Shown here in pieces: positions 1 through 8,979 of a DNA stretch of 64,000 nucleotides. Position 1 is the stretch's first letter. Each line of letters begins with the position of its first letter. The notes beneath the pieces were generated by a model. The model was not told where the DNA came from. It worked only from the letters and a program-made list of their open reading frames with translations, and searched no databases. The stretch lies in NCBI GenBank assembly GCA_043764895.1, contig JAYUJY010000031.1, forward strand, positions 1 through 64,000, given 5' to 3'. This DNA is from JAAFJU01 sp043764895 (lineage in GTDB: Bacteria; Cyanobacteriota; Cyanobacteriia; Leptolyngbyales; Leptolyngbyaceae). The position numbers were made by a program, and so were the translations under genes.

Positions 1-41
1 GCCGCGTCCATTGCAATTCCAGTCACTCTCATTTCAATCAT
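1..41 (-). CDS. Bifunctional nuclease family protein (BFN/DUF151), N-terminal fragment
   Basis: Only the first 13 to 14 codons lie in the window: reading leftward from the ATG at 39-41 gives MIEMRVTGIAMDAA. From memory, this resembles the conserved beginning of the cyanobacterial bifunctional nuclease (DUF151) family, which often lies beside the riboflavin synthase gene. It is divergent from ribE. The rest of the gene lies to the left of the window, so the call rests on a short N-terminus plus context. Confidence 0.5.
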   Translation of the reverse strand, partial: MIEMRVTGIAMDA

Positions 42-472
42 TGCGTTCGCCTCAAAAATACCCGCTACAACCGAAGCTTACTCTGTCAGAATAATTCATT
101 CTAGGAATAATACAGCTACCCCTAATTTTCAGGGAGGAGCACTAAAGAAACAAGCTCTATCCGTAATTATGCTGAAATCATATCAGCATTTTAAGAAGAC
201 TGGTTCGGTGCCATTCAGAGCTTCCACTGTTGATCCTAAAACACCTGACTCAATCATGACCGATCGCTCTAAAGTCTTCTCCATTTCCTCAAAGTTCAGG
301 GGTGTTCTATTAACTTCTGTCTTGAGAGTCCTAGCCGACCGGATGATTCCAGACGATAATGCCTATTTAGGGATCACTCTACAATTTTCGCAGATTGTGA
401 ATCATATTGGTCACTGATCCACTCACACGATCAATTCACAACAACCAGTTCAGTCTAGTCAGGAAGGATTTG
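42..472. other. Intergenic region between the divergent nuclease gene and ribE
   Basis: About 430 bases with no gene I can support. An 82-codon frame (169-417, plus strand) is open, but its start lacks a correctly spaced Shine-Dalgarno sequence and the product resembles no family I know. An AGGGAGGAG tract at 131-139 is too far from that ATG to serve it. The stretch presumably holds the two divergent promoters. Confidence 0.4.
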
Positions 473-1144
473 ATGTTTACGGGATTAATTCAGGCAGTGG
501 GAACCTTACAAGTTTCGGACCCAGAGCATGTTGAAATTACCTGTTCGAGCGCCCATAGCCCTATTCTCAAGGATTTAGAGATTGGCGATAGTGTGGCGGT
601 GGATGGGGTGTGTTTGACCGTGGAGGTGATTTATGAGATGGGCTTTGTGGCCGGGATTTCGCCAGAGACGTTGAATTTGACGACGTTAGGGCAAGGCTAT
701 GGCCGTCGATCGGTCAATCTGGAGACCTCGTTGCGGGTCGGGGGGAAGCTCGGCGGGCATTTTGTGACGGGGCATGTGGACGGGTTGGGACACCTGAAGT
801 CGTCGAGACAGACGGCGACGTCGTGGGAAATGATGTTTACCACTGAGGATCCGCAAGTGTCGAGCTATCTGTTGCGTAAAGGCAGCGTGGCGGTGAATGG
901 AATTAGTCTGACGATCGCGTCTTGTGATGAACAGGGCAGTTGGTTTTCGGTGGCGGTGATTCCGCATACTTATGAGGAGACGAATCTGGCGCAATTGCAG
1001 CCGGGAAGTGTTGTGAACTTAGAAGGCGATATCTTAGGTAAATATGTCCAAAAGTTCTTGGTCTCCCCCGCTTCGTCGTCCTCAGATTCAAGCGCGATGC
1101 CCGGAATTAGTTCGGATTTTTTGGTGGAACACGGCTATTTGTAA
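473..1144 (+). CDS. ribE: Riboflavin synthase, alpha chain
   Basis: Dismutates two molecules of 6,7-dimethyl-8-ribityllumazine into riboflavin and the pyrimidinedione precursor, the last step of riboflavin synthesis in the cytoplasm. The protein of 223 residues begins MFTGLIQAVG, the family's usual start, and has two lumazine-binding repeats, the second entered through GGHFVTGHVDG. A longer frame opens upstream at 407, but the ATG at 473 is preceded by AGGAAGGA at the right distance and gives the normal family length, so I chose it. It converges with the MacB-like permease gene. No FMN riboswitch was recognised upstream. Confidence 0.95.
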   Translation: MFTGLIQAVGTLQVSDPEHVEITCSSAHSPILKDLEIGDSVAVDGVCLTVEVIYEMGFVAGISPETLNLTTLGQGYGRRSVNLETSLRVGGKLGGHFVTGHVDGLGHLKSSRQTATSWEMMFTTEDPQVSSYLLRKGSVAVNGISLTIASCDEQGSWFSVAVIPHTYEETNLAQLQPGSVVNLEGDILGKYVQKFLVSPASSSSDSSAMPGISSDFLVEHGYL

Positions 1145-1155
1145 CGTCTTAGGGA

Positions 1156-2373
1156 TTAGGCACTGCGCAACGCAACGATCGGATCCAACCGGGCAGCCTG
1201 ACGCGCTGGAAACACGCCAAACACTAGGCCGATCGTCCCGGATACGCTGACCGCCACCACGATCGCGATTGGAGAAGCCACAGCTTGAAGCGGCGAGAAC
1301 GTGGCCACTAGGACAATACCGCCCACGCCCACGATCGTCCCCAAAATCCCGCCTGCTGCCGACAACATTACGGCTTCAATGATGAACTGCGTCAAAATAT
1401 CGCGCTCAGACGCCCCGATCGCCTTACGCAGGCCAATCTCTTGGGTGCGTTCGGTTACGGACACTAGCATGATGTTCATGATTCCGATTCCGCCTACCAG
1501 CAGAGACACCGCCGCGATCGCCGCTAGCAGCACGGTCAGTCCCCCCGTAATCGTTCCGACAATCCGCAAAATATCCTTCTGGGTTTGGACCGTAAAATCA
1601 TCCTCGGACACAATTTTATGACGCAATCGCAGGAGGTTTGTGATTTGAAATTCTGCCGCTGGAATACTCGCTTCATCAATGGAGCTAATCGAAATAATCG
1701 TCACGTTTAGCCCAAAGGGAGACGTCCGTCCGGTCAGTAGATTAGCGGTTGTGGACAGGGGAACGTAAACGGCATCATCTTGATTGCTCCCAAGGAAGGA
1801 TCCCTTCGCCTGCAACACGCCCACAATTTCAAAACTCGTGTTGCGAATCCGAATCTTTTCACCGATCGGATCCACGCCCCCAAAGAATTGTTCCGCGACA
1901 TCTGAACCGAGCACCGCAATTCGTTTATTTCGATCGAGATCGTAGTCATTAATAAAACGTCCCTTCGCCACATCAAAATCTCGCACGGTCAGAAATTCTG
2001 GCGTGGTCCCCACCACGAGCGTGCTGCGATTTTTGCCGCCGTAGGTCATGGTGATTTGACTTTGGCGCTGGGGGGCCACTTCGCGGACGCTGGGCACTTG
2101 AGCGGCGATCGCTTTCGCATCATCCCAGACGAGGGTCGGCGGAAAATTGGTCGTTCGTTGACGCGCACTTTGGGATCCGGGTGACACAAACAACACATTG
2201 GGGCCGAGAGATTCAAATTGCTCCGAGGCGAGGCGTTGTGCCCCTTGTCCAATGCCGATCATCGAAATCACAGACGCATTGCCAATAATCATCCCTAGCA
2301 TGGTCAACCCGGTTCTCAGTTTGTTTGAGGTCAGGGTTTTCGATGCCATGCGGGTGCTTTCTAACCAATCCAT
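1156..2373 (-). CDS. MacB/FtsX-type ABC transporter permease
   Basis: Membrane subunit of a MacB-like (DevC-like) exporter, 405 residues. One membrane segment lies near residues 20-45 (LTMLGMIIGNASVISMIGIG), followed by a large periplasmic MacB_PCD domain (about 46-270) and three C-terminal membrane segments in the FtsX domain, including the typical GGIGIMNIMLVSVTERTQEI. It follows the MacA-like adaptor gene by about 50 bases on the same strand, so the two are probably co-transcribed. No ATP-binding subunit is fused or adjacent: the next gene, ribE, is convergent. The ATPase must be encoded elsewhere. Substrate unknown. Confidence 0.9.
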   Translation of the reverse strand: MDWLESTRMASKTLTSNKLRTGLTMLGMIIGNASVISMIGIGQGAQRLASEQFESLGPNVLFVSPGSQSARQRTTNFPPTLVWDDAKAIAAQVPSVREVAPQRQSQITMTYGGKNRSTLVVGTTPEFLTVRDFDVAKGRFINDYDLDRNKRIAVLGSDVAEQFFGGVDPIGEKIRIRNTSFEIVGVLQAKGSFLGSNQDDAVYVPLSTTANLLTGRTSPFGLNVTIISISSIDEASIPAAEFQITNLLRLRHKIVSEDDFTVQTQKDILRIVGTITGGLTVLLAAIAAVSLLVGGIGIMNIMLVSVTERTQEIGLRKAIGASERDILTQFIIEAVMLSAAGGILGTIVGVGGIVLVATFSPLQAVASPIAIVVAVSVSGTIGLVFGVFPARQAARLDPIVALRSA

Positions 2374-2424
2374 GAGGCTTGCTCCTGTGTCTTAAAGTGA
2401 TGTTTGAGGGTGATGGCCTGTCGC

Positions 2425-4029
2425 TTACTTCTTATCTTTGTCATCCTTCACCAGATCCGTCAGCTTCACCCCATCGGGCAGCTTCACAAACACCCGATCG
2501 CCCTCATTCAAGCCGTCGATGACCTGAGTTTTACCCTGGGTTCTATCCTCTTCTTTTGGCTTCTCACTGGGTTTTACATCCGTGGGTTTTCCGCTAGCCG
2601 GGTCCGTGGCTGGATCTGATTTTTTGCGTTTCGATCGCATTCGACCGCTTTGGGTATTGCCGACGGTGACGGGCTTAAAAATAGGCTTGCCGTCTTTGTC
2701 CGGAACAAGCACGCCCGGCTTGCCTTTTTTCGTGACGATCGCCACCGTTGGCACCAAAATGGCCTCTGAGGTCGGTCCTGCAAAATCGAGATCGGCATTC
2801 ATCCCCGATTTGAGCTGCCGTTGCCCGTTGACCAGCTTCAGACGCACCTGAAAAAATCGGACATCTCGCTCTTCAATGGCTTCGGGGGAAATCAACCGCA
2901 CACGGCCCCTAAAGGTTTCGCCGGGAAACGTATCGACGCTAACGTCGGCAGCTTGGGTCGCTTTGATCTGGGCGATATCCACCTCGGGGACTTTGGCAAT
3001 CACTTCGAGTTCGCTGGAAATAGCCACGATAGACGTAGAGGTGGCCCCGCTGCCTGTCGTCGCTGAAGACGCCTGAGTCGTGGGAGTCACGAAAGCGCCG
3101 ATCGACGCAAAGCGCTGAGTCACTTGTCCCGCAAAAGGCGCACGGATATTCGTGTCTTCGATTTTCTGATCGACGGCATCTAGTCTCGCCTGAGCGGTCG
3201 CTACTCTCGCTTCTTCGATGGCAATATCGCCACTGCTCCCCGTCTGATTCTGCTGATCCCGCTTCAACTCATCACTCTCGACCTGAGCTAGCGCTTTCTG
3301 GCTTAGGGCGATCGCACTCTCCTTTTGAGCGATCGCCTGAGACCGTTTAGCCCGAGCTTGAACAACGGCAAGTTGAGCGGTTTTTTCTTTCCGCTGGAAA
3401 TCCTCAAAGGTATTGCGGGCGATCGCGCCATCGTTGACTAGATTTTCCTGACGTGCAAGCTGGATTTGGGCAAATTCCAGCGCCGATTGAGCATCCACTA
3501 CCGCCCCGTCTGCATTAGAAATCTCAGCGATCGCCTTATTAATGTCACTCTCAGACTGGGAAACCGCTGCCTTCGATCCAACCACGGCTGAATCGGCTTG
3601 TCCCCGCAGTTCCGATCGCGTGGGATTTCGCACCTGCGCCAAACGAACCTGCGCCTCCTTCAAGCTCGCCGATACCTGATCGCGCTCGGGGTCCAAATCA
3701 GACGCATCCATCCGCGCCACCACCTGACCCTCCGTCACCGAATCGCCCTGTTCCACCAAAATCTCCGCCACCTTGCCCGCATTCTTGGGGCTGAGGTTCA
3801 CCGTTTGGCGCGGGATAATGCTGCCACTAGCTTTTACCTTGAGTTCTAGCTTCTCTTTCCTAGCTACAGTAGTGAATTCGTCGAGCTTCTGATCGGATTT
3901 GGAGGCCAAGGGTCTCCACCCGCCAAATTGAAAGGCCAACAGAGCAGCGACGAGTCCCGTAACGCCTAGGCCCAGAACTCCAAGTAGGACCGATCGCTTA
4001 GATTTCACATTGAAAGGGGGGAATTTCAT
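2425..4029 (-). CDS. HlyD/MacA-type periplasmic adaptor subunit
   Basis: Membrane-fusion protein of 534 residues that would link the MacB-like permease to an outer-membrane channel. One N-terminal membrane anchor (about residues 14-34) is followed by a barrel-lipoyl segment (SGSIIPRQTVNLSPKNAGKV, then LVEQGDSVTEGQVVARMD). A long alpha-helical hairpin rich in Ala, Gln and Lys spans about 115-290, and a second lipoyl half (IRAPFAGQVTQRFASIGAFV) and beta-barrel follow. The C-terminus has a charged Lys/Pro-rich insert (about 465-500) that is longer than in MacA. First gene of a two-gene unit with the permease. Confidence 0.9.
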   Translation of the reverse strand: MKFPPFNVKSKRSVLLGVLGLGVTGLVAALLAFQFGGWRPLASKSDQKLDEFTTVARKEKLELKVKASGSIIPRQTVNLSPKNAGKVAEILVEQGDSVTEGQVVARMDASDLDPERDQVSASLKEAQVRLAQVRNPTRSELRGQADSAVVGSKAAVSQSESDINKAIAEISNADGAVVDAQSALEFAQIQLARQENLVNDGAIARNTFEDFQRKEKTAQLAVVQARAKRSQAIAQKESAIALSQKALAQVESDELKRDQQNQTGSSGDIAIEEARVATAQARLDAVDQKIEDTNIRAPFAGQVTQRFASIGAFVTPTTQASSATTGSGATSTSIVAISSELEVIAKVPEVDIAQIKATQAADVSVDTFPGETFRGRVRLISPEAIEERDVRFFQVRLKLVNGQRQLKSGMNADLDFAGPTSEAILVPTVAIVTKKGKPGVLVPDKDGKPIFKPVTVGNTQSGRMRSKRKKSDPATDPASGKPTDVKPSEKPKEEDRTQGKTQVIDGLNEGDRVFVKLPDGVKLTDLVKDDKDKK

Positions 4030-4398
4030 AACAGCGACGAAAGGATTCTTAAACTATATTAATGCATTCGTAAACTATCTTCATGTAATCACGAAGAATT
4101 TCGATTGAGGAGAGCATTAATGACTCCACCCGATTAAACACCCGTAAAACAGTGAAGAATCGCGAGCGATACTCTCCCGCAGGAATGAGTTTAACCAAAT
4201 TTTAGACCGTCTAGGGGAGAATTTTTGTAGCTTTGTAGCGAACTAGTCGCTTGTCTCTGGGCAGAAATCAGTATCATGTACAAGATAGGAAATCTATGAA
4301 GTTCGAGAAATCGTACGGATTCCCTTCCAGCGACCTTGGATTCAGTATTATGCTTGGACCCAAATAAATCGATCGCTGTTGCTCTGCCTCCATAGCTT
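4030..4398. other. Divergent intergenic region, macA-like gene / conserved hypothetical
   Basis: About 370 AT-rich bases between two divergently transcribed genes. No coding frame is convincing. It should hold both promoters. I see no strong operator palindrome and no RNA gene. Confidence 0.4.
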
Positions 4399-5583
4399 AT
4401 GAGTCCCGTGTCAAATCAACCTGATTCTTCAAAATCTACGCGCGTTGAGAATGCTTCTCTTGAAGAACCTCTGTCTAGTCCGATGACAGAAGTGGGTGGT
4501 CCGCCGCCTAAGCTCGTTCGCCCGCCCTCTCGCCCCGCGATCGTGGAGAAGCCCGTTCCGGCAGCCACTTCGCCCGGTTCAAGTGGTCCAAATGTTCCTA
4601 GTGCGCCTGCGCGAAATGTGCCTCCCGTTCCGGAAGTAGTTATCCCGCCTCCAGAGGAAACGGATGGACGTCTGCGCCCCATTCCACCGCCCAGTGAACC
4701 GACCCAATATCGAGCGATCGGCGTCGTACGCGGCACCTATCAGCCCTCGGATGAGCAATACACTCGCGGAGAGATGTTGATGGCGGATGGCAGTCGGGTC
4801 GAAGCCGTGCTGCTCGGTCGAGTCATGAGCTTGGTCAAAAATCACTTGGCGCTTGATCAGGAACACGTTTGGGTGGTCTATCCCCGCACCCGCGAGCGCG
4901 AAGAAACCCTGCACCTCCAGATCGTCGGCGTCTGGGAACCGGAAAACTTAACTCAACGAGAAACTGATGAAGCGTCCGACTCAGGATCAGAATCCACGTC
5001 CGACTCAATCGTTGAAGAACCGACCCAAGAGCCGATCGTAGAAGCCGCTCAAGAAACTGAGCCTGTGGCCGACTATGTTCCGTCGTCGGAAGTCGATACC
5101 GATGGGTTTTCGATTCGGGGTGAAATTGTGCTGCACGAACCGGAACATGGCCGTGTGGTGGTCCGAATTCACCAGGTTCTCCGGAAGAAGGGCGAGAAAG
5201 AACCTTCCATGAAGTTTTTCAAACTCAATCTCGATGGAGATCTGAAGGGGAAAGTGCTGGGCTATTTCTGGGATCTCAAGGTCAGACGCCAAGATCAAAA
5301 TCTAGTCATCCAAAACGGGACCTCTATCACACTCGTGATGCCCTGTAAATATCCCAAGCGTCCGATGGGATTTCGTCGCCCAGGATCGGGTGGCGGCGGC
5401 GGTGGCTTCCGGAAAGGCGGCGACGGTGCAGGCAAAGGCGGCGATCGATCCGGCCCTCGCAACGAAGGCCCGCCTCCAGTCCGTAAGGAAGGGGTCGAAG
5501 CACCCTCCAAGCCCGTGATCAAACGGCGTGACGCAGCGATTGAGACGACAGAATCTGACTCTGTATCTACAGAGTCGCAATAG
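4399..5583 (+). CDS. Conserved cyanobacterial protein, Pro-rich N-terminus and Gly-rich tail
   Basis: Function unknown, 394 residues. The first 110 are disordered-looking and rich in Pro and Ser. Two folded blocks follow: about 112-180 (RAIGVVRGTYQP, then GEMLMADGSRVEAVLLGRVM and VWVVYPRTRE) and about 235-335 (SIRGEIVLHEPEHGRVVVRI, then PSMKFFKLNLDGDLKG), separated by an acidic linker. The tail has a Gly run and many Arg/Lys residues, as in nucleic-acid-binding proteins, which is a weak hint only. From memory, similar proteins occur widely in cyanobacteria as hypotheticals. ATG at 4399 begins the first plausible reading. Monocistronic, with a possible terminator shortly downstream. Confidence 0.75.
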   Translation: MSPVSNQPDSSKSTRVENASLEEPLSSPMTEVGGPPPKLVRPPSRPAIVEKPVPAATSPGSSGPNVPSAPARNVPPVPEVVIPPPEETDGRLRPIPPPSEPTQYRAIGVVRGTYQPSDEQYTRGEMLMADGSRVEAVLLGRVMSLVKNHLALDQEHVWVVYPRTREREETLHLQIVGVWEPENLTQRETDEASDSGSESTSDSIVEEPTQEPIVEAAQETEPVADYVPSSEVDTDGFSIRGEIVLHEPEHGRVVVRIHQVLRKKGEKEPSMKFFKLNLDGDLKGKVLGYFWDLKVRRQDQNLVIQNGTSITLVMPCKYPKRPMGFRRPGSGGGGGGFRKGGDGAGKGGDRSGPRNEGPPPVRKEGVEAPSKPVIKRRDAAIETTESDSVSTESQ

Positions 5584-5604
5584 CATCAGTTCGGGTTGAC
5601 GATC

Positions 5605-5660
5605 GGGACAACTTCAAGGCAGTTATGGGGATGAACTTACGGGTTTGTCCCTTTTGCTTT
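5605..5660 (+). terminator. Possible Rho-independent terminator
   Basis: GGGACAA (5605-5611) can pair with TTGTCCC (5645-5651), and the sequence TTTTGCTTTT follows directly. The 33-base loop is long, so the call is weak. It lies between the ends of two converging genes. Confidence 0.35.
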
Positions 5661-5682
5661 TACATCGTCTTTAATTTGCTGT

Positions 5683-6564
5683 TTACTTAATAAATCTTGC
5701 ACTAAACTCGGCGATCGTTGTAATGAGCCTTTCAGGTTCATCAGTCCGCAGCATATGACCGCTGTTTTCAAAAATTTGTACCTCAGCTCCCGGAATCAGC
5801 GTCGCAATCTCTTCACTCCATTCCGGCGCACAGATCCAATCATGTCGTCCTGCAAGCACCAAGGTTGGAGCCGTAATTTTTGCCAACTCCGATCGGATAT
5901 CGTAGGTTCTCAAGAATCCCCCAAAAGCTTCATTAGTGGCTTCATAGGAAAAGATGCGATCGCTCCCAGTAACCGACTGCGGTTTTTCCAACAGTTTATC
6001 TAACGGTTCAACCCGACACGAATATAACGGACCCAGAATTTCAAAATAGGTCTTCAGTTCATCATTCGATTGAAACCTGCCGTCCCACAGCTTCTGGGCG
6101 ATCGCAATTTGTTCAGGGGTTCCGCGATCACGCAGGGTCTGTTGCGCCTTAGGTAAAAATTCATGGCTCGCCGCTGTGGCATACACGATTAGCTGCGACA
6201 CGGAATCCGGATAGCGTGCGGCGTAGGCCATGGCTACCATTCCACCGTAGGAACCCCCAATGACGAGCATTTGGCCCAGTCCTAAATACAGCCGCAGCGC
6301 TTCAAGATCTTCAACATTATTCTCCAGGGTGTAAGACGCTTGGGGTCCACGCGCGGATCGCCCTTGCCCACGATGATCGAGATACACCAACTGCATTCGA
6401 TCGGCGAGAGCGCTAAAGGTCGGCTTGTAGCTGGTGTGATCGGACCCTGGTCCACCATGGAGCAAAAAAGCCACTGGGTTTTCCCGGACCCGATCGCCTT
6501 CGACCACAATCGACAGTCCCTCGACATCAAAGAATAAGTTTGTATCGCGAATGTTAGCTCTCAT
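5683..6564 (-). CDS. Alpha/beta hydrolase, proline iminopeptidase-like
   Basis: Cytoplasmic alpha/beta-fold hydrolase of 293 residues; substrate unknown. The oxyanion motif HGGPG is at residues 36-40, the nucleophile elbow GGSYGG has Ser at 105, the Asp candidate is in LAGRHDWICAPEWS and the His in NSGHMLRTDEP near the C-terminus. HGGPG plus GGSYGG is typical of the prolyl iminopeptidase group (peptidase S33). A longer frame opens at 6621, but the ATG at 6562-6564 (MRANIRDTNLFF) gives the usual family start. The MITE copy at 6581 lies just upstream, so it may separate the gene from its original promoter or supply a new one. Confidence 0.85.
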   Translation of the reverse strand: MRANIRDTNLFFDVEGLSIVVEGDRVRENPVAFLLHGGPGSDHTSYKPTFSALADRMQLVYLDHRGQGRSARGPQASYTLENNVEDLEALRLYLGLGQMLVIGGSYGGMVAMAYAARYPDSVSQLIVYATAASHEFLPKAQQTLRDRGTPEQIAIAQKLWDGRFQSNDELKTYFEILGPLYSCRVEPLDKLLEKPQSVTGSDRIFSYEATNEAFGGFLRTYDIRSELAKITAPTLVLAGRHDWICAPEWSEEIATLIPGAEVQIFENSGHMLRTDEPERLITTIAEFSARFIK

Positions 6565-6580
6565 AGATTTGGAAATCACC

Positions 6581-6805
6581 CTAGTACTGCACGGCGTAAA
6601 TAAGACCTGTACTGCAAACAATCAGACATATTGTTCTATTCTTCGCTGGGTTTGGGGCACGGCGTGCCATGCCCCTACAAATCCGGGTTCCAGAGACCGT
6701 AGGGGCACAGCTTGCCGTGCCCCAAACCCAACGAAGAATAGATCAATAGGTCTGATTGTCTGGATTGGTTGCAATACTGGGCTTATTTACGCCGCATAGT
6801 ACTAG
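6581..6805. mobile_element. MITE-like palindromic element, copy 1
   Basis: A 225-bp non-coding element. The left end (6581-6604, CTAGTACTGCACGGCGTAAA...) and right end (6782-6805) are inverted repeats of 24 bases with about three mismatches. Inside is a second, larger inverted repeat: CTTCGCTGGGTTTGGGGCAC on the left matches GTGCCCCAAACCCAACGAAG on the right, around GGGGCATGG/TAGGGGCA segments. Copies 2 (42259-42398) and 3 (46646-46834) share both parts. No transposase is encoded, so it would move in trans. Short frames inside it are artefacts. Confidence 0.8.
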
Positions 6806-6977
6806 CTATGACCTTGAAGATTTCGTCACGATTCATATACGTAAAGCGATTCAGAAGGCGATCGGAGAGTTGGATGATGACGTATAAATTCTCGCTTATT
6901 TGACAATAAGCCTGAAGGAGCGATCGCGCAGCGATAAGGGTGAGGGTGAATATCAAAATCATCACTAGAGTGTTCAA
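6783..6977 (-). CDS. Possible small membrane protein, unknown
   Basis: A 64-residue frame that starts with a plausible membrane helix (MNTLVMILIFTLTLIAARSLL) and ends within the right end of the MITE, which supplies its last codons and stop. No clear ribosome-binding site precedes the ATG and I know no relatives. It may be a gene shortened by the element, or chance. Low confidence. Confidence 0.2.
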   Translation of the reverse strand: MNTLVMILIFTLTLIAARSLLQAYCQISENLYVIIQLSDRLLNRFTYMNRDEIFKVIASTMRRK

Positions 6978-7074
6978 AACTCGATCTTTACAGACATCCT
7001 CGATTCTTATATAGTCTTAAGATTAATGAAACTATAGATTGTCTTTCATTGAATGTGTAATCTGAGGAGAAGAA

Positions 7075-8979
7075 ATGGTTGGTCCTACTTGCACAGTACT
7101 CATTGTCGAAGATAATTCGACCGATCGAGAGCAATATCGTCGATCCCTAATGGCCGACATAAGTTGTGCTTATCACTTATTGGAAGCGACGTCTGTATCA
7201 GAAGGACTATTGCTGTGCCGATCGAACACCATTGATGCTGTCCTACTCGATTACTTATTCCCTGCTGAGAATGGGTTGTCCTTCTTAGTGGCATTACATG
7301 CTGAGAATAACGGCAGTAGTCCGCCCGTTGTTATGGTCACCGGAGAAGGGAACGAAAAAATCGCCATAGAAGCGATGAAACTGGGTGCAGAAGACTATGT
7401 TCCGAAACGCGATCTGACGCCTGCATTGTTGCAGGAGAAGATGCGCAGTGCGATCGAAAAAACCGCTTTACAGCGGCAACTCAAGCGTGTCGAAGCCGAT
7501 CGAATACAAGCCGAAGTAGAGCGCGATCGATTCTTTAATCTATCCCTCGACTTGATGGCGATCGCAAATACATCGGGCTACTTCGTGCGGCTGAATCCAG
7601 CTTGGGAAAAGACACTTGGGTTCACGGTCGAAGAACTCATGGCACAACCCTATCTAGATTGGGTTCATCCAGACGATCGATCGGCCACTCTTGAGGCAGC
7701 TCAACAGTTGCGCGATGGTGAGGCTGTAATCCGATTTGAGAATCGCTATCGCTGTAAGGATGGCACCTACCGCTGGTTCTCTTGGAGTACTCAGCCATAC
7801 ACCCTGCAAGGCTTAGTTTATGGAGTCGTCCATGACATTACTGGACAAAAACAAGCCGAACTTCTTCTTCGCAAGAAAGAAGAGACGATTCGGACTCAAC
7901 TGACCGAAATTGAGACGATCTATTCGACGGTTCCTATTGGACTATGTTCTATTGATCTCGATTTCCGATTTGTTCGGATTAATGAACATTTAGCCAAAAT
8001 CGATGGCCTATCTGTTGCGGATCACATTGGACGTTCGATTCGAGACGTGATCCCTGGCGTAGCCGATCAGCTAGAGCCACTGTATCATCAAGTTATAGCG
8101 TCCCGCGAACCCATTGTTAATCTAGAAGTCCGTGGCACAATGTCCGATCAGCCTGATGTCATCCGCGACTGGCTCGTGAGCTACTACCCCAAAACATTGC
8201 AAGACGGTCAAGTGATCGGGATCAATTGCATGGTTGAAGAAATTACCGATCGGAAGAAAGCCCAAGTCACTTTAGAAGAACGTAATCAAGAACTCAGGCG
8301 ATTTGCGCATGTGGTTTCTCACGATCTCAAAGCCCCTCTTCGCGCCGTTTCCAATCTATCTCAATGGATAGAAGACGACTTAGAAGGAACGCTTTCCACC
8401 CATACTCAATACCAAATGACGCTTCTACGCCGCCGAGTCGATCGAATGGCGATGACGATCGATGGCTTGCTGGATTATGCCTGCATCGGACAATCCAATA
8501 CTATTCCAGAGGAGTTTTCCGTTGCCGAACTTATCGCCGAGACGATCGATTCTCTAGCCATACCGCCCACCTTTAATGTTGTCATTAGCCCTGACTTACC
8601 TAAGCTCACGACCCACCGCCTCCGACTCTTTCAAGTCTTCGCAAATCTGATTGGCAATGCGATTTGTCATCACGATCGAACGGACGGATCGATTTATATT
8701 TCATGCAAAGACTGCGGTAATTTATATGAATTTACAGTTACTGATGACGGTCCAGGAATAGAACCCGAACACCACGAAAAAATCTTCGCAATCTTCCAAT
8801 CCATCAATCCCCAAAACAGCCCAGACAGCACTGGCATTGGTCTCAGCATTGTCAAAAAAATCGTTGAAACCGAAGGCGGAACCATTCGTCTAGAGTCCCA
8901 ACTCGGGCAAGGCGCAACGTTCTCCTTCACTTGGCCTTGTCTAGGGCAAGTCCTTTCTCCAATACCGACTTCTCCCTAG
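7075..8979 (+). CDS. Hybrid sensor: REC-PAS-PAS-histidine kinase
   Basis: Cytoplasmic two-component kinase of 634 residues with no membrane segment. An N-terminal receiver (about 5-125) has the phospho-acceptor Asp59 in LLDYLFP and the Lys in EDYVPKRD. Two PAS domains (about 150-265 and 285-400, the first ending YRWFSWSTQPY) are followed by HisKA with His416 in VVSHDLKAPLRAV and a HATPase domain with the N box (FANLIGNAI) and G boxes (DDGPGIEP, STGIGLSIVKKI). This order is common in cyanobacterial kinases that receive a phosphate and pass it on. The signal is unknown. Its 3' end overlaps the convergent TetR-family gene by about 53 bases. Confidence 0.93.
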   Translation: MVGPTCTVLIVEDNSTDREQYRRSLMADISCAYHLLEATSVSEGLLLCRSNTIDAVLLDYLFPAENGLSFLVALHAENNGSSPPVVMVTGEGNEKIAIEAMKLGAEDYVPKRDLTPALLQEKMRSAIEKTALQRQLKRVEADRIQAEVERDRFFNLSLDLMAIANTSGYFVRLNPAWEKTLGFTVEELMAQPYLDWVHPDDRSATLEAAQQLRDGEAVIRFENRYRCKDGTYRWFSWSTQPYTLQGLVYGVVHDITGQKQAELLLRKKEETIRTQLTEIETIYSTVPIGLCSIDLDFRFVRINEHLAKIDGLSVADHIGRSIRDVIPGVADQLEPLYHQVIASREPIVNLEVRGTMSDQPDVIRDWLVSYYPKTLQDGQVIGINCMVEEITDRKKAQVTLEERNQELRRFAHVVSHDLKAPLRAVSNLSQWIEDDLEGTLSTHTQYQMTLLRRRVDRMAMTIDGLLDYACIGQSNTIPEEFSVAELIAETIDSLAIPPTFNVVISPDLPKLTTHRLRLFQVFANLIGNAICHHDRTDGSIYISCKDCGNLYEFTVTDDGPGIEPEHHEKIFAIFQSINPQNSPDSTGIGLSIVKKIVETEGGTIRLESQLGQGATFSFTWPCLGQVLSPIPTSP

